Part shown: positions 10,889-21,800 of the stretch, piece by piece
How the letters are laid out: the number at the start of each line of letters is the position of its first letter
Numbering within the stretch: position 1 is the stretch's first letter
Assembly: GCA_029465975.1 (NCBI GenBank)
Contig: CM055747.1
Span: 7,095,436-7,159,435 of the forward strand
Reading direction: 5' to 3'
DNA from: Dallia pectoralis
Lineage: Eukaryota; Chordata; Actinopteri; Esociformes; Umbridae
Length of the DNA: 64,000 nucleotides
Made by a program: the position numbers and the translations under genes
The notes under the pieces: generated by a model
The model's input: only the letters and a program-made list of their open reading frames with translations
The model's database searches: none
Told to the model about the DNA's origin: nothing

Positions 10889-13800
10889 ATGGCGGCAGTG
10901 CGCAGCCTACGGGTGTCGGTGAAGCCAGACAGCGGGTCTGACCCCTCCGAGTCGGACTCGGATTCAGACACAAACCAAGATGCACGCGAATCGGAACCGA
11001 TGGAGGTCGAGGACGGCGAATTGGAGGTGGACGACATCCCGGTTAACCGGTCCTTGAAAGAGCTGTTGCCGGTGAGCGACGTACTAGGCCTCACCAGACC
11101 GCGGTCTCCGCTACGTTTGTGGCCGGCGATTAGTCGTTATTATTGAAAGGAACTTAGCGTGCTGTTGGAGTTAGGTAGCTAACTAGCCTAGTAGCTAATG
11201 TCAGTTTCGGCTGTTAGTAACGTTAGTTGATTAAGATTCATGTCTGTGTTGTGACCTGTCAGTTAGTGAAAACAGCAGCAGTTATATTTTTTATTCCAAC
11301 TACCGTTGCGTACTATTACCTAGTTAAGGCCAGCTTAAATATTTTCTGACCAGCGACGGCTAGTTAACTTGCGACCTACGATGGAAGATTACACTTTTAG
11401 TGTGATTAGCTAGCGTTGACTAACTACTTCAGATGACGTTAACGCGATTTTATAGTAACGAGTATACCAGGGACCCCTATCGTTACTATAGTGCAAGCTA
11501 GTTATCCAGGAGGTCAAGGACGGAGGTTGTATCGCCACGTTTATTTGAATGAGACGTTTAGGGTATTTTTGGGGATTTGTATAAATGCAAAACTCACTGC
11601 ACACGAACGGGGTCTGTGAACTGTTTTTCATTGTTGGAAACACACTACCCACCCAGTTGTCAAAGTCGCAGATTGTTTCTAACTACATTACTACACATTA
11701 AGACAGCTGATGTTATATATGACCATTTTCCTAGGACACAAATCGGCGGTATGAGAACAAGGCTGGCACATTTATCACTGGAATCGATGTAACCTCAAAG
11801 GTACAGTACTGTAACCACGTTGAATGAGACCGAGGAAGCATAAAAAACAAAATTTCATTCAGTCATATTGAAATTTGAGTGTTGCTGCTTTATTCCATAC
11901 AATGTATAACTCATCTTGCTATAACCCACATGTGTGTTCGTTTCTAGGAGGCGATTGAGAGGAAGGAGAAGAGAGCGGAAAGGTTTCACTTCCGTGCGGA
12001 GGCCAACCTAGCCCAGAGGAATGTGGAGCTTGATAGAGACACCATAAAGAAAGGTAAGTGTGTGTATGTATGTATGTATATATATGCATACACACAAACA
12101 AATACACATACACACTCAAAGTTGTCTTTTCATAAATTTCCCACACAGATACTGAAAACATGCTCTCCCTCCCTGTCTTAGCCATCCCAAACTTGCGCTT
12201 GGAGGCGTTGCACGTAGCAGGTGTTGATGATATGAGCACGCAGGATGTGTTTGGCTACTTTAAAGAATACCCTCCAGCACACATTGAGTGGATCGACGAC
12301 ACCTCCTGTGAGTAACACATGCACACGTCCACAGATGCAAAAAATGTATCTGGGTGACCCCTTTCATTCATTTATTTTGCAACAATGGCCCCTCTCAATG
12401 TCATTGCTCTATTGTTGGTTGGTTTACAAAACTACAATCAGATGTTGTTTTTGTCTGTTAGCCCAGGGCATTGGGCTAATCTGGACAGACATTTTTTGTT
12501 GTTGCAGTGAAGGAAAAGTGAAACCCTTGCACCAATCAACTGCCATTGTGGCTGGTGAACTAAACAATGCACCTGCATTGTACCTGCATCTGGCCAGTGG
12601 CAGGTGTAAATGACATGTCCAGTTAATAAAAATACTGGTGCATCAATACTGTATTGAGACAATGTCGATAGGATGGCAATACTATACGGTATTTTCTATT
12701 CTCCCTAACCCTGATGTATGGTGTCCTAGGTAACGTGGTGTGGTTAGATGATGTCACTTCCACCCGCGCTCTGATCAACGTCAGCCGCATGCCTGACCCG
12801 ATGGTGGTTGCCAAGGAGGAAGAGGGCACCAAAGAACCTGGTGGTTCTGCCCTTGAGAGCAAAGGTCAGTGTCCTTTTAGTACGTGTGTCTCACTTGTGT
12901 TTGTGACCTTTTATACCGAGAAATTAGCCTTTCACAACAAAGCCCCACACAACTGGTCAAAAGTTTAAGCACACATACATTTTTGCAGATTTTATTGAAT
13001 CACACAGTTACAATGTATTAATTTACTGTGAAATTATAGCATAGAACTGATGAATAATTGGAGACAAATACAAGTCATGTTTGTTTAACAATTTCCTCCA
13101 TGTTTCTGAATCACCAACGGAGACACATTTTGCAGACAAATTCACATGTGACATGGAAATTCAAATATTGTTCGGAAAGTTCTTCCCACTACTGTTGCAT
13201 AAGTTTCCACAAATGGGTTGCACCTGTAGGTGGCTTTGCTTTCACTCTTCTGCCCAGTCTCTCAGAAACGTTTGCCAGACCTATTCCTGATAGCGTGTCC
13301 TCCAGTTTACAAGTAACTTTATATGGTTTAGGAAACTGCACTCACAGACTCCAGCACTAAAGGGGTGTGAGGGGTCTGTTGTCTTCTTTTGTTAATTGAC
13401 TTTTTCTTGACAATATAATGACAATATTCTACCTCCTGCAGTACAAGCCAGTCCAAATAATGCTTATTTCAACACTGCTTTTACAAAGAGGGTTTGAAAG
13501 TAATTAACATAAATTGAGACACCTGTAATCATTAGCATCAACTTTCAAGGCTAAATTCACACCCTGAAGCTGCTCCTAGAACAGCTCAATAGGGCTGAGA
13601 TCTAGTGATGCTGGCCACTCCATTAGTGACAGAATACCAGCTGATTGCGTCCTCCCTAAGTAAATCTTGCATAGTTAGGCGCTGTGGCTCCAAATAATTG
13701 CCTTCTACAGAGTATGGCAATGCATTGTTAAATTGAATTTACCAGAATCAAAGCACCCCATTAGATCCCATTGCCTCCATCATGCTTCAGAGGCATTAAG

Positions 13801-16800
13801 CACTCCTCCAGCATATTTTACTTCTCCATCCTATTAACGTTTTTCTTGGTGATCTGAATACCTCCAACTCAAATTTGTCTGTTTGTAAAACTTTTTTCCC
13901 AGTTGTCCAGTGTCTGGGTAATTCTTTAATGGATTTGTACATTCTTTGGGAAATTACAATTTTCAAATGTTCCCACATGTGCTCAATTGGAATACGGTCA
14001 GTTCTTTGACATTATGTAGCTAATTTCCAACTTTGTGGACTTTATTTTTCACTTATGGACATTGGTTTACATGTGCAAGTTTAAAGACTCTTAATTAAAT
14101 CGGTTGTGATTTCATGTTGAAACCTGGGTATTCTTAAGAAGAATCTTAATAATTTATAAGATAATGTATCAAAATAAAAGTTCCTTAATTAGTCTTATTT
14201 TGTAAAAGGTCTTAAAACAACATTTAAGCATCTAGTTCTGTTATCATTGTGAAGGTAATGCAAAAAAATAATGTTTGGGTTGTGATCTAATTTTAGCTCT
14301 GGTCACACGCAGAGAGGAACCTCAATTTCAGTCAGACTGTTAGATGTCTTGTGGACATCTGCATCGGATGATATGGTCCAAAAAACTATAATCATTTGAT
14401 ATGATCCATTTGCCTAATGTAAATGCATTGAGCGTCATACTTTAAAGGGTGGTGTGTCGTGAGACAAGCAACACCTGTCAGGTGAACATAGCTAGCTAGA
14501 ACGTGAGATTAGAGGGTTAGGTTAAGCAAAGGGCCTCCAAACAAACGTATTATTCTTAGTTTAGTTGTTTAAAAGAGGGGAAAAGATGGTATCGGATTAG
14601 TATCCATATCTGCAGTTACGCAAGGTTGCATTATTGTTATAGGTATCCAACATAAGTGGTATCGAGCCATCCCTTCCTCACACTATGGGAATCAGGTCTG
14701 TGGAATCCTATATGCCATTTTATACACACAAAAACAACAGAAAATGTTTCCCGTAACGCTGTTGTTAAAACTCGGCTTACTGCTCTAGCATTGGTACCCC
14801 TTTATTATTTGCATAGGGTGTTGCTGTGACATCGGTCCAAAATGAATTCAACGCGGCATTACGTTTATTACATTTTTTCAAATGTCTTAGCTGTTGCTTG
14901 GCTGCAGATACCCTGGTAGCACAATGACATGTAGAGATGTCCATGGGGAGTGAATGCATTGGTGAGCCACTGTGTGTGTGGAGCATAGGATTCAAAAGCA
15001 ATTGTAACTCATTTGGTATCTTCCTGTAGTATCCTAGAACTAGCCAGGCCTTGGAGAGTTTTATCTTTGTAAAATTATTTGAAAGAGTTTCTGTGAATGC
15101 CATGTAACAACATTGACTAATGCCTACATATTGTCCCGTGCTTGTTCTTATGATTAATGTTTTTCTTTGTATTGTGTTCAAACGGTTGTAATTGTCTCAC
15201 CTGCATCCTGTTTCTAATGTGGTTTATTACTGTTGTTGGGGGGTGGAAATCAGCTCGCAGAGAACCAGCCTCTGATGATGACGACGAAGATGATGATGAC
15301 GAGGATGAAGAGGGAGAAGTTGATGATGAAGAGGATGAGGAAAAGGAGATGGTGAAAGACAAGAGCAGTGAGGAGAAAGCCAGTGAGAGCGACGGAGCGA
15401 CAGAGAAGGAAACTGAACCTGAGAACACCCAGGTAAAGTTGTATTGTTTTAGGGTTCCCATTTGTCCCTGTCTATGAAACTGAGAACACCCAGGTAAAGT
15501 TGTATTGTTTTAGGGTTCCTGTTTGTCCCTGTCTATGAACCTTAGAACACCCAGGTAAAGTTGTATTGTTTTAGGGTTCCCATTTGTCCCTGTCTATGAA
15601 ACTGAGAACACCCAGGTAAAGTTGTATTGTTTTAGGGTTCCTGTTTGTCCCTGTCTATGAACCTTAGAACACCCAGGTAAAGTTGTATTGTTTTAGGGTT
15701 CCCATTTGTCCCTGTCTATGAACCTGAGAACACCCAGGTAAAGTTGTATTGTTTTAGGGTTCCCATTTGTCCCTGTCTATGAACCTTAGAACACCCAGGT
15801 AAAGTTGTATTGTTTTAGGGTTCCCATTTGTCCCTGTCTATGAACCTTAGAACACCCAGGTAAAGTTGTATTGTTTTAGGGTTCCCATTTGTCCCTGTCT
15901 ATGAACCTAAGAACACCCAGGTGAAGTTGTATTGTTTTAGGGTTCCCATTTGTTCCAATGTCTTTGTCAATCCATGTTATGTTCATTCATCCTCTTAAAT
16001 TAAATGCGTAACCTTTGGCTGGTGTATGTATGGGAACACTCCATGTTATTTATCTGAGTGTGTGTGTGTGTGTGTGTTTTAAGGTGGACCTGCTCTCTCA
16101 AACAGAGAGTGAGTCTCTGCTCCGGAATGACCCACGGCCAGCCATCAAACCCTTTAAGGGCAACAAACTCTTCCTGAGGTTTGCCACTCATGGTGAGTCA
16201 ACCTGAAAATACTTTTCTAGTTATTTTAGCTCAGTTGGTCAAGGATTCATGTATTTAGGGATCTTCCGAACTGACCTTATACAGTGATTATTTACCAGGA
16301 CTAAATGTCAGGAATTGTGAAACTGAGTTTAAATTAATTTACCTCCGGTGCATGTAAACTTCCAACTGTAGTTAGTTACTGCTGCTAATTGGCCATATCT
16401 ACTTGTGCATTCTTCAACTGGACTTCATCCAAATGACCATAAACACAAGCAGTCTTATTTTCTTTTGGGTACACCCAAAATGTCCAAACAGGTGTGAAGT
16501 CTGTGGTGCTGCAAACACGGATGAATATATATAAATCCTCATCAGCTTGATGTATTCAATTAGAGACCATTAACAAAATGTATTAGATATAATGTACTTA
16601 TTAATCTTCAACTCTCTCTATGGGCAATGTAGGAATGCCTGTGCCTTTTCACCCACTTTCTCCGTCTGTTGTCAACGTTGCTATACTATGCTGTGTTTTT
16701 ATTTGGCCTAATGAATACAATTAAAAGACCTGTTATACTATGCTGTGTTTTTATTTGGCCTAATGAATACAATTAAAAGACCTGTTTTTTTCTTTTCTTG

Positions 16801-18542
16801 GAAATTATTTCCGTACACAAATACAAGACAGAAGTATTACAGTTTGCAGGAATTAAAACATTCTTGGAAAGATCAGTCGCTCGTTTGTTTCTGATGATTA
16901 GGATTCTTATATCGACATTCTCCTTGTGTGTTATCAGACGATAGGAAGGAGCTGGGCGCCGCAAGGAAGAGTCGCTACTACATGAAGTACGGCAACCCCA
17001 ACTATGGAGGCATGAGGGGAATCCTCAGCAACTCGTGGTAAAGAAACACCCAGCCTGAATCCGACAGAGTTCAGATGTCCTTTAAAGGATGTCACTGTAA
17101 CTGTCCCGATAGTGTCCAGGGTGGCTTAACCAATGAGAATGTACCTGTCCGAATAGTGTCCAGGGTGGCTAAACCAATGAGAATGTAACTGTCCCGATAG
17201 TGTCCAGGGTGGCTTAACCAATGAGAATGTACCTGTCCGAATAGTGTCCAGGGTGGCTAAACCAATGAGAATGTAACTGTCCGAATAGTGTCCAGGGTGG
17301 CTTAACCAATGAGAATGTAACTGTCCGAATAGTGTCCAGGGTGGCTTAACCAATGAGAATGTACCTGTCCGAATAGTGTCCAGGGTGGCTTAACCAATGA
17401 GAATGTACCTGTCCGAATAGTGTCCAGGGTGGCTAAACCAATGAGAATGTACCTGTCCGAATAGTGTCCAGGATGGCTAAACCAATGAGAATGTACCTGT
17501 CCGAATAGTGTCCAGGGTGGCTAAACCAATGAGAATGTAACTGTCCCGATAGTGTCCAGGGTGGCTTAACCAATGAGAATGTACCTGTCCGAATAGTGTC
17601 CAGGGTGGCTAAACCAATGAGAATGTAACTGTCCGAATAGTGTCCAGGGTGGCTTAACCAATGAGAATGTAACTGTCCGAATAGTGTCCAGGGTGGCTTA
17701 ACCAATGAGAATGTACCTGTCCGAATAGTGTCCAGGGTGGCTTAACCAATGAGAATGTACCTGTCCGAATAGTGTCCAGGGTGGCTAAACCAATGAGAAT
17801 GTACCTGTCCGAATAGTGTCCAGGATGGCTAAACCAATGAGAATGTACCTGTCCGAATAGTGTCCAGGGTGGCTAAACCAATGAGAATGTGCGGGACAGG
17901 CTATGCATAGTTTAGTGCTGAGGCATATTGCTTAGACTTACTGCTGCGGGAAAATAAACTATTCTTGAGGCGAGAGGTTTTGTGTGCTTTACGTGTGCTG
18001 CCGAAATGGCATCGATGCATGGACAACAACACCGCTAAAGGTCGAGATCTTCTTTTTATGACATGTATAGTTGCTGACATTAGTACTGCATTAAGTATTT
18101 GTGCTGTGGTGAAATGCCCTTAGAATGCTTTTAGGAAGCCGGGCTCAAGTCAGCGAGGTTAGAAGTTGAAGGTCTCTGATTAGTAATGGGTGATGCATGG
18201 TGGGTAAAATAGAAGGTGATGTTTATTGTTGCTGTCACATTTTGCAGGAAGCGCCGATTTCACACACGCAGAATTGTGAGCAAGAGCAAGAAACCACTTA
18301 TAGGGGATGGCATGGGACACACACCTCCCTACACACACAGACACTCTGGTAAGTTGCCTCTCTTACACACACGCACACACACGCACCTCCCTACACACAC
18401 AGACACTCTAGTAAGTTGCCTCTTACACACACACACCTCCCTACACACACAGACACTCTGGTAAGTTGCCTCTCTTACACACATGCACATGCGCACGCAC
18501 ACACATACACGCACCTCCCTACACACAGACACTCTGGTAAGT

Positions 18543-18574
<32 letters not shown>

Positions 18575-18604
18575 CTCCCTACACACACAGACACTCTGGT
18601 AAGT

Positions 18605-18646
<42 letters not shown>

Positions 18647-18780
18647 CCCTACACACAGACACTCTGGTAAGTTGCCTCTCTTACACACACACACACGCAC
18701 CTCCCTACACACACAGACACTCTGGTAAGTTCTCTCTCTCACACACACACACCTCCCTACACACAGACACTCTGGTAAGT

Positions 18781-18812
<32 letters not shown>

Positions 18813-21800
18813 CTCCCTACACACACAGACACTCTGGTAAGTTGCCTCTCTTACACACACACGCACCTCCCTACACACACTAATCCTCGTAGGAAGAACT
18901 CCCGCTCTCATATCCCCATTAACACTCTTACAATCAGACCTACCTGCTCTGAGATTATTAAGACCACAGAAACATTTACAAACGCAACTTTACAGACAGC
19001 CTCCCCGGGAATCATCACCTTAACGTGGTGGAGAGGTTTGTGTGCCCCTATGAACCTGAGGGCTGGGTTGTCTGGAGCTTCATGCTCCTGGTAGGGTTTC
19101 CCAAGGCAAAGTGGTCTCAGGCGAGGGGCCAGACTAAGAATGGTTCACCAAGACCCCATGAAAGATAGAGGGAAAAGGAGCGAGACCCTGCCTGGAGGAA
19201 GCCCAGGGCCCTCGTCTGGAGCCAGGCCCAGACGGCGGGCTCGAAAGCGAGCGTCTGGTGGCCGGGTTTGCCACGGAGCCCGGCCGGGCACAGCCCGAAC
19301 GAGATACGTGGCATCTCTCTCCTCTCCATCCTGTGGGCCCACCACTCACAGGAACAACCGCAGGGGTCGGGTGCGCTGTCATATGGGTGACAGTGAAGGT
19401 GGGGGGTCTCGACGGATCAGACCCGGGCGGCAGAAGCTTGCTTTGGGGACGTGGAACGTCACCTCACTGGGGGGGAAGGAGCCAGAACTTGTGCGTGAGG
19501 TGGAGCGATACCAGTTGGATCTGGTGGGACTTACCTCTACGCACAACCGTGGCTCTGGAACCTTACCCCTGGATAGGGGTTGGACTCTGTTCTTCTCTGG
19601 AGTTGCCCAGGGTGAGAGGCGACGGGCTGGTGTGGGGATACTCACGAGCCCACGTCTGAGCACGGCGGTGTTGGAGTTTACCCCGGTGGATGAGAGGTTT
19701 GCCTCCCTACGCCTAAGGGTGGTGGGGGAAAACTCTGACTGTTGTTTGTGCTTATGCACCAAACAGCAGTTCGGAGTATTCAGCCTTCTTGGAGACCCTG
19801 AAGGGAGTCCTATATAGGGCTCCAGTAGGGGACTCCATCATTCTGCTGGGAGACTTCAACGCACATGTGGGCAACGATGGAGACACCTGGAGAGGCGTGA
19901 TTGGGAGGAACGGCCTCCCTGATCTAAACCAGAGCGGTCGTTTGTTATTGGACTTCTGTGCTAGTCATGGATTGTCTATAACAAACACCATGTTCGAACA
20001 TAAGGAGGCGCATAAGTGTACATGGTACCAGAGCACCCTAGGCCGAAGGTCAATGATCGATTTTGTGATCGTATCGGCTGATCTAAGGCCGCATGTTTTG
20101 GACACTCGGGTGAAGAGGGGCAGAGCTGTCAACTGATCACCATCTGGTAGTGAGTTGGATCAGAGGGTGGGGAAAGACTTTGGACAGACCAGGTAAGCCC
20201 AAACGGGTGGTGCGGGTGAACTGGGAACGTCTGGAGGAGGCCCCTGTCCGAAAGATCTTCAACTCACACCTCCGGCGGAGCTTTTCAGGCATCCCTGTGG
20301 AGGTTGGGGGCATTGAACCTGAGTGGGCAATGTTCAAAGCTTCTATTGCTGAAGCTGCGGCGGTGAGCTGTGGTCTCAAGGTCCTAGGTGCCTCAAGGGG
20401 TGGTAACCCTAGAACACCGTGGTGGACCACGGTGGTCAGGGAAGCTGTCCGACTGAAGAAGGAGGCCTTCAGGGATATGCTAGCCCTGGGGACTCCGGAG
20501 GCAGTTGCAGGGTACCGACAGGCCCGAAGGGCTGCAGCCGCTGCCGTGTCAGAGGCAAAGCAGCGGGTGTGGGAGAAGTTTGGAGAAGCTATGGAGAAGG
20601 ACTTTTGGTCGGCACCAAAATGCTTCTGGAAAACCGTTCGGCACCTCAGAAGGGGAAAACGGGAACCATCCAAGCTGTGTACAGTAAGGATGGGACACTG
20701 TTGACCTCAACTGATGATGTGATCGGGCGCTGGAAAGAGCATTTTGAGGAGCTCCTGAATCCGACCTACACGCCCTCTAGTACAGAGGCAGAGCTGGAGG
20801 CTGATGGAGGGTCATCGTCAGTTTCCCTGGGGAAGTCGCTGAGGTAGTCAAACAACTCCACAGTGGCAAAGCCCCAGGGACTGATGAGATTCGTCCAGAA
20901 ATGCTAAAAGCTTTGGGTGGGGAAGGGCTGTCTTGGTTGACACGCCTCTTCAACATTGCATGGAAGTCTGGGACAGTGCCAGAGGAGTGGCAGACCGGGG
21001 TGGTGGTTCCCCTCTTTAAAAAGGGGGACCAGAGAGTGTGTGCCAATTACAGAGGTATCACACTCCTCAGCCTCCCTGGTAAAGTGTACTCCAAAGTGCT
21101 GGAAAGGAGGGTTCGGCCAATAGTCGAACCTCAGATTGAAGAGGAACAATGCGGTTTTCGTCCTGGCCGGGGAACCACGGACCAGCTCTTTACTCTCGCA
21201 AGGATCCTGGAGGGGGCCTGGGAGTATGCCCATCCAGTCTACATGTGTTTTGTGGATCTGGAGAAGGCGTATGACCGGGTACCCCGGGATCTTTTGTGGG
21301 AGGTGCTGCGGAGTATGGGGTGAGGGGGTCTCTTCTCAGGGCCATCCAATCTCTGTACGCTCAAAGCATGAGCTGTGTCCGTGTCCTCGGCAGTAAGTCG
21401 GATTCGTTCCCGGTGGGGGTTGGCCTCCGCCAGGGCTGCGCTTTGTCACCAATCCTGTTTGTAATATTCATGGACAGGATATCAAGGCGTAGTCATGGGG
21501 GGAGGGGTTCCGTTCGGTGGGCTGATGGTCACATCACTGCTTTTTGCGGATGATGTGGTCCTGATGGCCTCATCGGTCGGTGACCTTCAGCACTCACTGG
21601 ATCGGTTCGCAGCCGAGTGTGAAGCGGCTGGGATGAGGGTTAGCACCTCTAAATCTGAGGCCATGACTCTCAGCAGGAAACCGGTGGAGTGCCTACTCCG
21701 GGTAGGGAAAGAGTCCTTACTCCAAGTGAAGGAGTTCAAGTACCTCGGGGTCCTGTTCGCGAGTGAGGATCGGGGAGGATCGGAGCAGCGGGGGCGGTGT

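Noticed and set aside
17126..17705. Minus-strand open frames through the 44-bp array, two of them sharing 75 identical residues
   Set aside because: They are translations of a tandem repeat. The identity reflects the 352-bp block duplication, not a protein gene.
17096..17891. Regularly spaced repeats reminiscent of a CRISPR array
   Set aside because: Units are contiguous without unique spacers, and the sequence is a vertebrate intron.
18329..18832. Open frames rich in His/Thr or Cys/Val on both strands
   Set aside because: They arise from CA/TG dinucleotide content of the splice-donor array.
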